A DNA stretch of 27,279 nt from Candidatus Poseidoniaceae archaeon (GCA_028822955.1 JAPKCL010000007.1:1-27279); one strand, 5' to 3'; numbered from the stretch's first letter, positions 16,931 to 23,967 are shown. The notes: generated by a model not told the origin, from the letters alone. A program made the numbers and translations.

Positions 16931-17055
16931 GAAAATGGTATTCTCTTCCATCGGAAACCAAGGGGTCTACACACACTTCTTGTTTAGAAGTAACAAAAGA
17001 TGAAATCCTTTCTTCTAGAACCGAACTCTACCTTACAATTATTCAACTTCAACGT

Positions 17056-17063
17056 CATAAATT
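17056..17063 (+). promoter_or_regulatory. TATA-like box upstream of the ferredoxin operon
   Basis: CATAAATT, followed by more A/T (to about 17080), in an otherwise mixed stretch. Initiation about 25 nt downstream would fall near 17085, giving an 80-nt leader before the ferredoxin ATG at 17165. That leader would contain the mini-ORF at 17092. Confidence 0.4.
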
Positions 17064-17091
17064 TTTTGTAAATACAATTTCGCTCAACACC

Positions 17092-17142
17092 ATGACCATT
17101 CGAAACCATCATTCAACTCACACTAAAGCGAAGGAGAGATGA
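17092..17142 (+). other. Possible 16-codon leader mini-ORF
   Basis: ATG 17092 opens a frame of 16 codons (MTIRNHHSTHTKAKER) ending in TGA at 17140-17142. It would begin a few bases after the start point predicted from the TATA-like box at 17056, so it would be read as a leaderless ORF ahead of the ferredoxin. It may be chance; evidence is positional only. Confidence 0.25.
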
Positions 17143-17164
17143 ACCCCAACTCCACCCACAATAC

Positions 17165-17371
17165 ATGGCACGACAAGGAGGTCATCACTTTCTTGTTGAT
17201 GATGACCGATGTTTTGGTTGTGCAGCATGTATTGCTCTTTGTCCAGTTAACGTACTTACACTCATCGACCGTTTAGCTGTAGTCGATGAAGAAAACTGTA
17301 CACATTGTGAACTCTGTATACCATCTTGTCCAGTGTTTGCCCTTGAAATTATTCTCAAAAAAGGTGCTTGA
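17165..17371 (+). CDS. 2x[4Fe-4S] ferredoxin
   Basis: 68 aa. Two cluster-binding motifs: Cys16, 19, 22, 26 followed by Pro, and Cys45, 48, 51, 55 followed by Pro. By the usual crossover rule each cluster takes three Cys from one motif and the last from the other. It is a soluble low-potential electron carrier. ATG 17165 is the first start in frame, and it lacks a close Shine-Dalgarno sequence. The stop is separated by a single base from the ATG of the next gene (TGA-A-ATG), so the two are almost certainly co-translated. The downstream desaturase needs an electron donor and carries no cytochrome b5 domain, which makes this ferredoxin a candidate donor. Confidence 0.93.
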   Translation: MARQGGHHFLVDDDRCFGCAACIALCPVNVLTLIDRLAVVDEENCTHCELCIPSCPVFALEIILKKGA

Positions 17372-17372
17372 A

Positions 17373-18092
17373 ATGAAGTCTGTCGTTTTACTTGGTGGCA
17401 CATTTTCCAACCTAATAACCGCTATTGAACTATCTCAGACCCACGAAGTAACGGTCATCGAACTTAATGCTGAAATTGGCCTTCCTTCTATATCACCTGG
17501 TCATATACGTGATCAGAAACTTCTCACTCAGTATCTTTTTCCTGAACAAATTAAATTTTTACAACTTCACCCGTTCGAAGAAGGGTTTACTCTACGTTCG
17601 GAATGGGGGTTGAAACATCTTGCAGTACATGCTGCAGAGAAAGGAGTAGAGATTTTCACCCGTACCAGAATTACCCAATGTTCTGAAACCGATGATGGCT
17701 TTTTACTTGAGTTACAAGGCGCCGGATCAAACAGTTCAGACCAGATTGAATGTCACTTTCTTGTTAATGATATTCAGTGGACCTACCAAGCTCCAGGTGC
17801 GAAACGCCATACACTACCCGATTCCCAAAATACACACGTCCCCGATTTCGGCGTATTTGTTCCAATGCATGGCGGTACTGCACTCGAAAGCGATTGCACG
17901 GATTTACCAGATGGGATTACCGTACTTCCGCGCTTTGAAGGATTAACTGAAGTTTGGCAAACTTCGGAAGTTTGGAAGCCACATAAAGGTTGGATAGAAA
18001 TTATTGAATGCTCCCTCCCTACTACAGCCGAAAAACGCTGTATAGATGCCCAAATTCTTGAAGGCCGTCGGATTTCAAACCTGATAAAGTAA
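17373..18092 (+). CDS. Unidentified Rossmann-type (probable FAD/NAD(P)-binding) protein
   Basis: 239 aa from ATG 17373, chosen because it follows the ferredoxin stop by one base; the frame is open further upstream, but only within the ferredoxin gene. The N-terminus VVLLGGTFSNLITAIELSQTHEVTVIEL has a beta-alpha-beta layout ending in the acidic residue that binds the ribose of FAD/NAD, but the glycine motif is degenerate (GGTFSN in place of GxGxxG). It resembles the start of FAD oxidoreductases such as the geranylgeranyl-reductase or amine-oxidase superfamilies, yet it is only about 60% of their length and I see no second nucleotide motif. It may be a reduced flavoprotein linking ferredoxin to the next enzyme, or a protein that lost cofactor binding. 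Function is not established. Confidence 0.65.
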   Translation: MKSVVLLGGTFSNLITAIELSQTHEVTVIELNAEIGLPSISPGHIRDQKLLTQYLFPEQIKFLQLHPFEEGFTLRSEWGLKHLAVHAAEKGVEIFTRTRITQCSETDDGFLLELQGAGSNSSDQIECHFLVNDIQWTYQAPGAKRHTLPDSQNTHVPDFGVFVPMHGGTALESDCTDLPDGITVLPRFEGLTEVWQTSEVWKPHKGWIEIIECSLPTTAEKRCIDAQILEGRRISNLIK

Positions 18093-18098
18093 AGAAAT

Positions 18099-18120
18099 GT
18101 GGTGTTGCAGAACACACCAC
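18099..18120 (+). repeat. Stem-loop between the Rossmann protein and desaturase genes
   Basis: GTGGTGT (18099-18105) and ACACCAC (18114-18120) form a perfect 7-bp stem with an 8-nt loop, starting 6 bases after the upstream stop. No T-tract follows, so it does not look like an archaeal terminator. It may be an mRNA processing or stabilising element that separates the two cistrons. Confidence 0.4.
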
Positions 18121-18121
18121 C

Positions 18122-18127
18122 TTAAAA
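18122..18127 (+). promoter_or_regulatory. Weak TATA-like element before the desaturase
   Basis: TTAAAA lies about 55 nt before the preferred desaturase ATG at 18179 and about 25 nt before another in-frame ATG at 18149. It could allow separate expression of the desaturase. Evidence is position and composition only. Confidence 0.3.
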
Positions 18128-18178
18128 CCCCCGACTGTGGCCCAATGGATGAAGAGAACGTCTTCAGGGGGGAAGAAT

Positions 18179-19255
18179 ATGGCAGAACACCCATTGGCCG
18201 ATTTACGGAAAAAACTGAAAGAAAAAAATCTTCTTGACAAACCCACGGCCAAATCATGGACAAAAGTAGTTGTACTTTTTGTAATTGTTTTTGCTCTCTG
18301 CACAGTACATATTTACCTTCCACTCAAATTTGGTCTTCTTCTCATTCCGATCACCGCTCTCTTTGCAACCACTCTTGCAATGACTGGGCACGAGGGAGTG
18401 CATTCTTCCGCATGTCGTTCCAAAATTGGTAATATTTCTCTTTCAGCAGTTGTGTTCTCTCTTTTTGCTGGATTTTCTATGGAATACTGGCGAGAAAAGC
18501 ACAATATGAAACACCACGCTCATCCGAATGTCATTGACAAAGACCCAGATATTGAGATGTGGCCTTTTACCTTAAGTCAAGAGGAATACAAAAAGAGCAG
18601 CACAACTCGCCGCTTTTTCCAAAGAAATCTTCAAGGTTGGACCTTCTGGCCAATCTCACTTCTCGTTGGGCACCTTATGCGCCTTGATGGCCTCAAATAC
18701 ATCGCCACAAAACCATTTAAATCAAAGAAAAATAAGAGAATTACCAAGGTATGGCTTCTCGACACAAGCCTCATTCTTCTTCATTTTGTTCTTTGGATTG
18801 GGCTGCCAATTTACCTCGGACTTAGTTGGCAAGTTACCCTTGGCTTCTACGCCCTTCTTTGGGGATTGGTCGGAACATACCTTACCGCCATTTTCATTGT
18901 AGGCCACGCAGGCCGTCCAATCATAGCAGATTACGACCAAAACTGGCGCCTCCAAATTGAAACAGCGCGCCGGATTAAATTCGGGCCTATTGGGTCGTTC
19001 TTTTTCGTTGGTCTCGATTATCAAATCGAACACCATATGCTCCCTGCGCTTTCCCACTTCAATCTACCAAAGGCAGCCCCATTGGTCAAAGAATACGCTG
19101 AAGAACGGGGCTGGCAATACCAAGAACTCGGCTTTTACAGTGCGCTTTGGCAATCAACAGTCGCCATACACAATGCCTGGAAAACCCCTGCACTTATCTT
19201 AAATGGAGACGGTGAACTTACAGACCCACTCCTTTCCGAAAACCCAACTGCGTGA
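18179..19255 (+). CDS. Membrane fatty-acid desaturase-family protein (three His boxes)
   Basis: 358 aa from ATG 18179 (GGGGGGAAG lies just upstream); ATG 18149 or GTG 18137 would add 10-14 residues. The di-iron site is complete: box 1 His71-x3-His75 in GHEGVHSS, box 2 His108-x3-His112-His113 in HNMKHHAHPN, and box 3 Gln282-x2-His285-His286 in DYQIEHHMLPAL. The Gln in box 3 is typical of front-end/acyl-lipid (delta-6-like) desaturases. Four hydrophobic helices fit the family fold. There is no fused cytochrome b5, so an external donor such as the upstream ferredoxin is needed. It would insert a double bond into an acyl or isoprenoid chain; related enzymes also act on carotenoids or sphingolipids. 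The substrate is open, and the presence in an archaeon with ether lipids is notable. Confidence 0.9.
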   Translation: MAEHPLADLRKKLKEKNLLDKPTAKSWTKVVVLFVIVFALCTVHIYLPLKFGLLLIPITALFATTLAMTGHEGVHSSACRSKIGNISLSAVVFSLFAGFSMEYWREKHNMKHHAHPNVIDKDPDIEMWPFTLSQEEYKKSSTTRRFFQRNLQGWTFWPISLLVGHLMRLDGLKYIATKPFKSKKNKRITKVWLLDTSLILLHFVLWIGLPIYLGLSWQVTLGFYALLWGLVGTYLTAIFIVGHAGRPIIADYDQNWRLQIETARRIKFGPIGSFFFVGLDYQIEHHMLPALSHFNLPKAAPLVKEYAEERGWQYQELGFYSALWQSTVAIHNAWKTPALILNGDGELTDPLLSENPTA

Positions 19256-19288
19256 AAACCTCTTCAAAGGGAACCGCCACGCATTGAT

Positions 19289-20053
19289 GTGGCAACCGAA
19301 CGACTCTACCTCAAAAGCATTCATTCAGGGTATTTCACTGAATTTAATGCCACGGTATCTTCTGTAGAAGGAGATAAAGTTTCACTTAATCGAACTTTAT
19401 TTTATCCGCTCGGAGGCGGCCAGAATTGGGATGTTGGAACACTTGAAGGCCCCAATGGCCCAATATCTGTCCATGAAGTTCGTGGGCGAGAAGATATTCT
19501 CCACACCCTTGACCCCCAACACCAACTCGAAGTTGGAGACGAAGTAAAGGGGGCAATCGATTGGCAAAGACGGCATGCACACATGCGAATGCATACGGCT
19601 CAACATCTTGTCTCAGGTGTAGTATATGAGGGGTTTAACGGTGCAAGAACTGTTGGTAATCAAATTCATGACGACCGCTCTCGAATTGATTTCAACCCCA
19701 TTTCATTCACTGAAGATATGCTTGTGGAAGTCACACAACAAGTCAACACACTCATCGATGCGGATCACAAAGTAACAGATTCGACCATGACTCGGCAAGA
19801 AGTCAATGCCGAAATGCCGCCTGAACGAACAAATATGGACCTACTCCCATCATCTGTCAGAGAACTCCGTGTCGTGAAAATAGGAGATAATTTGGACTTA
19901 TGCCCGTGTGCAGGGACGCACGTCCAACAGCTCGGTGAAATCGGGCATATCGAAATCACAGGTAAGAAATCCAAAGGAAAAGGCACCCAACGCATCACTT
20001 ACGAACTACATATTCCAGAAATAATTCCAACTCCCCTAACGGAAAGAATTTGA
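19289..20053 (+). CDS. alaX: Alanyl-tRNA editing protein AlaX (AlaX-M type)
   Basis: A free-standing editing domain that hydrolyses Ser-tRNA(Ala) and so backs up AlaRS. 254 aa, the medium class. The zinc/active-site ligands are His102 and His106 (HTAQH) and Cys207 and His211 (CAGTH). The AlaX-M glycine-rich motif GGGQ is at 42-45. The start is GTG 19289, directly preceded by an in-frame TGA, so no longer protein is possible; the N-terminus TERLYLKSIHSGYF matches the family. It lies 33 bp after the desaturase on the same strand and is probably a passenger in that transcript, with no obvious functional tie. Confidence 0.93.
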   Translation: MATERLYLKSIHSGYFTEFNATVSSVEGDKVSLNRTLFYPLGGGQNWDVGTLEGPNGPISVHEVRGREDILHTLDPQHQLEVGDEVKGAIDWQRRHAHMRMHTAQHLVSGVVYEGFNGARTVGNQIHDDRSRIDFNPISFTEDMLVEVTQQVNTLIDADHKVTDSTMTRQEVNAEMPPERTNMDLLPSSVRELRVVKIGDNLDLCPCAGTHVQQLGEIGHIEITGKKSKGKGTQRITYELHIPEIIPTPLTERI

Positions 20054-20107
20054 TGGCAAAGAGAGAAGCATACAAGAATAATTTCCATCTAAAACTAATT
20101 GCTATCT

Positions 20108-20113
20108 AAAAAA
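20108..20113 (-). terminator. T6 tract, probable archaeal terminator of the minus-strand zinc/acidic-protein gene
   Basis: On the minus strand a TTTTTT run begins 8 nt past the TAA of the gene ending at 20121, with a second TTTT about 18 nt further on. Archaeal RNA polymerase terminates at such T-runs without a hairpin. The 67-bp gap also separates it from the convergent alaX gene. Confidence 0.45.
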
Positions 20114-20120
20114 CAATTAA

Positions 20121-20831
20121 TTAATCTTCAATAATATTTGATTTTTCAGTATCCTCAAGCAAATCATCAACCTCAGAAAGAACACTTTTCCACTCCTTTC
20201 TTTGCTTTTGAATTTCTTCGAAATTCTTTTTTACGGCTTGTTCTTTTTCTTTTACAGGGGTTTTCTTTACATTTGCAGCAGCCTGAAGGCGGTCAGTGAG
20301 AGCCAAATCTTCCCCACTCCGCTCGCTCCTGTCTACCTTTTGAATTTCACGAGAGGGAATTGTTCTTGCACCATATTCTGAGTGGTCACTTTCTTCAAAC
20401 ATATCGAGCATTTCTTTTCGTTCATCTTCCGAAGGGGCAACATCCGACCACTGATTTTGATTTGCCACATCTCGAACAACATTGGTCTTCTTACGGTTTT
20501 TTTGCTCCTCGAATATAGCTTCGATGTCCTCAACTGTTGGTTGCGGCACAGGTTCAGTAAGTCCAGCTGCGAGGAGTTGTTGTTCAACCAGAACAGCACC
20601 ATGAATTTCATCGTGGTCGTATCTATGAGGGGCTGCAGCCATCATTAACATCTCTTTTGCAAACTGCGTAAACGGATCATCGTGTGATATCGCTGCAATT
20701 TGGTCACGGACTGATGTGTGATGTGAGATACAACGCTTACACCGTGTCGATGCAGCTATATCGGCCGCATCACAGCGTAGACAACAGGCTTGGAAACCCA
20801 TTTCTTTCATTGCACGCCTCGGCATCGACAT
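20121..20831 (-). CDS. Uncharacterised zinc-binding protein with acidic coiled-coil tail
   Basis: 236 aa from ATG 20831, with alternative ATGs at 20825 and 20807. Near the N-terminus Cys17-x2-Cys20 and Cys31-x2-Cys34, followed by His37 and His38, form a compact zinc-finger-like module. The middle (about 45-110) is mixed and includes RYDHDEIHGAVLVEQQLLAAGL. The last half is highly charged with Glu/Lys heptads (NFEEIQKQRKEWKSVLSEV) and ends in an acidic coil. No transmembrane segment or signal peptide is visible. I do not recognise the family. A scaffold or regulatory adaptor is plausible. It is divergent from the M50 protease across an 84-bp promoter region. Confidence 0.72.
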   Translation of the reverse strand: MSMPRRAMKEMGFQACCLRCDAADIAASTRCKRCISHHTSVRDQIAAISHDDPFTQFAKEMLMMAAAPHRYDHDEIHGAVLVEQQLLAAGLTEPVPQPTVEDIEAIFEEQKNRKKTNVVRDVANQNQWSDVAPSEDERKEMLDMFEESDHSEYGARTIPSREIQKVDRSERSGEDLALTDRLQAAANVKKTPVKEKEQAVKKNFEEIQKQRKEWKSVLSEVDDLLEDTEKSNIIED

Positions 20832-20862
20832 GGTTGGCCCTATTGATGTGCAGTGTGGCTGA

Positions 20863-20882
20863 CGCATCAAACTTCGGATGCG
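20863..20882. promoter_or_regulatory. Inverted repeat in the divergent region before the M50 protease
   Basis: CGCATC (20863-20868) and GATGCG (20877-20882) are perfect inverted arms with an 8-nt spacer. They lie between the starts of two divergent genes (20831 minus, 20916 plus). A dimeric regulator could bind here; a 6-bp arm can also arise by chance. Confidence 0.3.
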
Positions 20883-20915
20883 AGGCTTCAAATCCAACGC
20901 CGAGAAACATTAGGC

Positions 20916-21848
20916 ATGGCAGGAAGAGATTCTCGAGCAGACATACTCGATGATGACCCTTTTCGAAACCAAAAACCACGCGTCCATAGAGTCCACTCTC
21001 ACCAATCTCAAGATGGAACAATTCATTTTGAAACGGGAGCAAATACCCGAGTGAATCCATTATTTGCTCAAATGATGGGATTTGCCCAGCAACAACCTGC
21101 CCAGATGCACAAGGGAAAGATTTGGCATTTTAGTGATGAAGAAAAGAAACATCTCCGGCTTGCTACTGCTGCCTTCACTGTAGCCCTAGGCTTCATGGCA
21201 GTTGGCGGAGTATGGGGTATTGAATCCAATGGCTTTTCTTCATGGTTTATCCAGTTCTTCCTTTCAATGCCCGTTCTTCTCTTAGCGGTTGGGCCTGCCT
21301 TTCTCTTGCATGAAATAGGACATAAGATCATAGCGAAGAAGAACGGTTGCTGGGCCGAGTTTCGAGCAGACCCAGGAGGCTTAAGGTTCGGAATATTACT
21401 CTCATTTTTTATTGGAATTCTCTTCATGGCACCCGGGGCAGTGATGGTGGCAGGCCTTGTTACTCGCCGCCAAAATGGACATATCGCAATTGCAGGTCCA
21501 CTGGTCAATTTTGGATTGTTTCTTATTGGAATTCCACTTTGGGGAATAATACTCGGTTTAACCGGGGCCTTTGATGCAGATATCCAAGGGGCCAGTTATC
21601 TTGTCGGTGGCCAACTCATTTGGCAAAAAATGTTGATTGACGTTGGAATATATTGGATCGGAGCCAATTTAATTCTTGGTCTATTCAACATGCTACCCTT
21701 CGGTCCACTCGATGGTAACAAAGTCAAAGACTGGAATGAAAATGCATTCTATCTCACCATCTCCATGTTTGCACTTTTAGTCATCACTATGTTCATGGGA
21801 ATATGGACGCCACTCGAAACACTCGAAATGATTGCAAGCATCTTCTGA
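20916..21848 (+). CDS. Site-2-protease-type intramembrane metallopeptidase (M50)
   Basis: 310 aa from ATG 20916. The longer frame to 20853 lies in the promoter region and lacks family features. A soluble N-terminal segment of about 80 residues (His- and Gln-rich) precedes five to six hydrophobic helices. The zinc/catalytic motif HEIGH is at 132-136, and the third ligand Asp266 lies in LFNMLPFGPLDGNKV, the standard M50 pattern. It cleaves transmembrane substrates inside the bilayer, often to release a regulator. No PDZ or CBS domain is present. The divergent soluble zinc protein is a possible partner by position only. Confidence 0.9.
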   Translation: MAGRDSRADILDDDPFRNQKPRVHRVHSHQSQDGTIHFETGANTRVNPLFAQMMGFAQQQPAQMHKGKIWHFSDEEKKHLRLATAAFTVALGFMAVGGVWGIESNGFSSWFIQFFLSMPVLLLAVGPAFLLHEIGHKIIAKKNGCWAEFRADPGGLRFGILLSFFIGILFMAPGAVMVAGLVTRRQNGHIAIAGPLVNFGLFLIGIPLWGIILGLTGAFDADIQGASYLVGGQLIWQKMLIDVGIYWIGANLILGLFNMLPFGPLDGNKVKDWNENAFYLTISMFALLVITMFMGIWTPLETLEMIASIF

Positions 21849-21869
21849 AGTAGGCCACCGTGAATAGAA

Positions 21870-23594
21870 TCACAGATAAGCGTTGAGTACAGGCTTCTCA
21901 TCTAAGTGGAAGAATGAATATGAAGCCCACCATGTAATGATGTCGAGACTGTCAACGAGGTTCGAAACTCCGGAGTGCTCTTCACCGTAATCTTTCCCAG
22001 TTGTATCCATCCAAATTTCCATTTCCTCAAGTGTATCGCAGGTTTGGTGGTAACACCAATACCCATCAACAAGTCCACCGAAACCAATAGTTACGGTCCC
22101 AAGATTGTCTTGGAAACTCGCATGATCGGAACGCGCAGTAACATCTTCATAGACAATAATTTCTGGTTTACCTCTTTCGAGCCAGTCGTCAACCTTCCAC
22201 GTATCTTCAGCAAATCCTTCACCGATGAGAACACTTTGTTGTTGTTCGACACCAATTGCATCTGCGCCAATCCACAAGGTAAGCCCAACCATCTCTGGCT
22301 GGTTGATGACATCATGGTCGAGCGAAGGGCCGAGATAAACACGCATTGGCCACACTTCCTCATCTTTTGGATAACCATCAGGGTCGATGGTCGTAGCAGG
22401 GTCGCCGTGCGGGGCTCCACCGCCACCAGGCCAGTTCACGCCCGCCATATCGAGGTTGATGTAATTGGTAACTGTAACATCTGGATTGTCTTCTTTGACA
22501 TAGTAATCAGTCCAATAGTCGCTGCCTCGCTTTCCGCCTTCTTCACCGGACCAGAAACAGAAGACCATGGTTCTTCGAGTATCAAAGCTCGACATTGCTT
22601 CAGCAACAGTGAGAACCATACTGGTTCCTGCTGTATTATCGTAGGCGCCAACACCAGTTCCATAAGTCCGAGTCCCAGTTACGTGAGGGTCGATGAGTAA
22701 TGCATTTGCAGGTGGTGCGACATCAAAGTGGGCTCCGAACACCATCCACTCGTCTGGAACTTCATTTCCATAACGGAATCCACAGATATTGTAGGATTCT
22801 GGATTTTGGTTTCCAAAAACATCAGTGAATGCGTAACGCTGAGTAACGACCTCTAATCCAAAAGATTCAAGTTTATCCATAAGATAAACCGCCCCTTCTT
22901 CAAAGGCCAGATTTCCTTGGCCAGCCCAGCGATTCAAGTAGCCAACTGCACCATCTGACAAATCCAGCGGGTCAGGAGTTTGGTCGGTAAGATGGTGAAG
23001 ATAATTGTATGTGGCTCGGCCGTGTACCAATCCAGTTGAATGCCGTCCACCTTCATCAGCTGAATATGCTGGGGCCATGTCTCTCACAATCATGAGTGGA
23101 TAAGCAATAACAGGCCCACCTGAATCCAAACTCGCATTCAGACTTACGTTTTCACCTGCTAATCGTTCAATAGCCCCGCCGTTTGCAGCACGATGGCCAT
23201 TGTCATCATACCATGTTGCCCACGATTCATTCGCATCCCGGATAGGCCAATTATCTCGCCCAAAAGAACCGACAAGCATGAGTGCAGTATCAGCGCGAGG
23301 TGGGGCGAGCACAGAGAGTTGGACCGATTCACCCGCTTCTAAATCAACGATGGTAGAATTCACCACAAAACCGGAATCGGCATCTTTAATGAGGTAAGGG
23401 ACAAACACTGAAAGAGACTTTTCAGCGGCAATTGTAACGCCTTGGAAGACACCTGCAGTCCAGGTTTTTGGCGTGATAACGACGTCATTTTCGGTGATCT
23501 CAGCGGTCTGATTTTCGCCAAAACAACCCGATAGAGGGGCCAAAGCCATCAGCAAGACAAGCATCAATGCCTGCATTCCCTTTACGCCTGCCAT
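21870..23594 (-). CDS. Secreted M28-family zinc peptidase lipoprotein
   Basis: 574 aa. The N-terminus has a hydrophobic signal ending in a lipobox LAPLSGC (Cys24), so the protein should be lipid-anchored outside the cell. About 240 residues of N-terminal domain precede the M28 aminopeptidase/carboxypeptidase-like catalytic domain. Zinc and catalytic residues: His289 in GAHFDV, Asp319 in GAYDNTAG, Glu351-Glu352 in FWSGEEGG, Asp382 in NLDMAG, and His516 in CYHQTCDT. SDHASF (His491) is also conserved. It would cleave peptides outside the cell, in line with proteolytic heterotrophy. ATG 23594 is chosen for the signal peptide and because GGGAGGGG lies 5 nt upstream; the GTG at 23699 would bury the signal. 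It converges on the M50 gene with a 21-bp gap. Confidence 0.93.
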   Translation of the reverse strand: MAGVKGMQALMLVLLMALAPLSGCFGENQTAEITENDVVITPKTWTAGVFQGVTIAAEKSLSVFVPYLIKDADSGFVVNSTIVDLEAGESVQLSVLAPPRADTALMLVGSFGRDNWPIRDANESWATWYDDNGHRAANGGAIERLAGENVSLNASLDSGGPVIAYPLMIVRDMAPAYSADEGGRHSTGLVHGRATYNYLHHLTDQTPDPLDLSDGAVGYLNRWAGQGNLAFEEGAVYLMDKLESFGLEVVTQRYAFTDVFGNQNPESYNICGFRYGNEVPDEWMVFGAHFDVAPPANALLIDPHVTGTRTYGTGVGAYDNTAGTSMVLTVAEAMSSFDTRRTMVFCFWSGEEGGKRGSDYWTDYYVKEDNPDVTVTNYINLDMAGVNWPGGGGAPHGDPATTIDPDGYPKDEEVWPMRVYLGPSLDHDVINQPEMVGLTLWIGADAIGVEQQQSVLIGEGFAEDTWKVDDWLERGKPEIIVYEDVTARSDHASFQDNLGTVTIGFGGLVDGYWCYHQTCDTLEEMEIWMDTTGKDYGEEHSGVSNLVDSLDIITWWASYSFFHLDEKPVLNAYL

Positions 23595-23599
23595 GCTTG

Positions 23600-23607
23600 C
23601 CCCTCCC
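23600..23607 (-). promoter_or_regulatory. Strong Shine-Dalgarno sequence deciding the M28 start
   Basis: On the minus strand GGGAGGGG ends 5 nt before ATG 23594. This is one of few clear Shine-Dalgarno sequences in the window and supports the ATG that opens the lipoprotein signal peptide over the upstream GTG at 23699. Confidence 0.55.
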
Positions 23608-23777
23608 GCCTCACCTTTCTCAAACCTGCGCTTGGATGTGAACCATACACAACCTTTCCCAATACATGATTCCGACCCAATATCATGTTTCAATTGCACA
23701 TTTATCCCTTTTTAAGAAATAAACTTCCATAAACCAGAAAAAAACAATGAAGTGCCATGAAAAGAAGGCAATTGTTT

Positions 23778-23784
23778 GATATAG
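23778..23784 (+). promoter_or_regulatory. TATA-like box before the 51-codon ORF
   Basis: GATATAG lies about 31 nt before the ATG at 23812. Initiation about 25 nt after its centre would fall near 23806, giving an almost leaderless mRNA for the small ORF. Confidence 0.35.
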
Positions 23785-23811
23785 GTCATATGACAATAAT
23801 CAAATGATAAC

Positions 23812-23967
23812 ATGACTGGAAATGAAGATTACTCCTTTGACATCCTCTTTATCACCCAAGTATTAGGGGAAAAAACCACGAAAAAACCAATCCGAACAAA
23901 GTATCTTTGGGCGAATACTGTCATTATTGATGATATAAATGATCGCTGCCCTGTGATTGAAGGCTAA
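23812..23967 (+). CDS. Putative 51-aa small protein
   Basis: ATG 23812 to TAA 23965-23967 encodes 51 residues, beginning MTGNEDYSFDILFITQVLGE and ending INDRCPVIEG. Composition is protein-like: a hydrophobic stretch SFDILFITQVL, a basic middle TTKKPIRTKYLW, then VIIDDINDRCPVIEG, with one Cys. The stop codon abuts the stop of the convergent gene at 23968 with zero spacing, the same packing as the 482/483 pair, and a TATA-like box is correctly placed. A stop lies in frame just upstream, so it is not a fragment of a longer 5' frame. Family unknown; it may be a small regulator or a remnant. A chance ORF remains possible at this length. Confidence 0.45.
   Translation: MTGNEDYSFDILFITQVLGEKTTKKPIRTKYLWANTVIIDDINDRCPVIEG

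Larger units (their letters stand above)
16785..17164. other. Longest gene-poor stretch; divergent promoter region
   Basis: About 380 bp between the divergent beta-CASP and ferredoxin genes. It holds a 12-bp direct repeat, a short inverted repeat at 16975-16991 (ACTTCT-TGTTT-AGAAGT), TATA-like elements at 16872-16879 (CATATATC) and 17056-17063, and a possible mini-ORF at 17092-17142. I see no tRNA fold or long ORF with protein-like composition. An 88-codon frame on the plus strand (16737-17003) overlaps the nuclease start and looks like chance. Confidence 0.6.

Noticed and set aside
16737..17003. 88-codon plus-strand ORF in the nuclease/ferredoxin gap
   Set aside because: It overlaps the 5' end of the nuclease gene and its composition is not convincing; no promoter or family resemblance.
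17139..17273. ATG preceded by GGAGAG as the ferredoxin start
   Set aside because: It is out of frame with the ferredoxin (26 nt from ATG 17165) and gives only a 44-codon shadow frame.
21068..21508. 146-codon minus-strand ORF inside the M50 gene
   Set aside because: Fully antisense to the HEIGH-containing protease; Pro/Arg-rich shadow composition.
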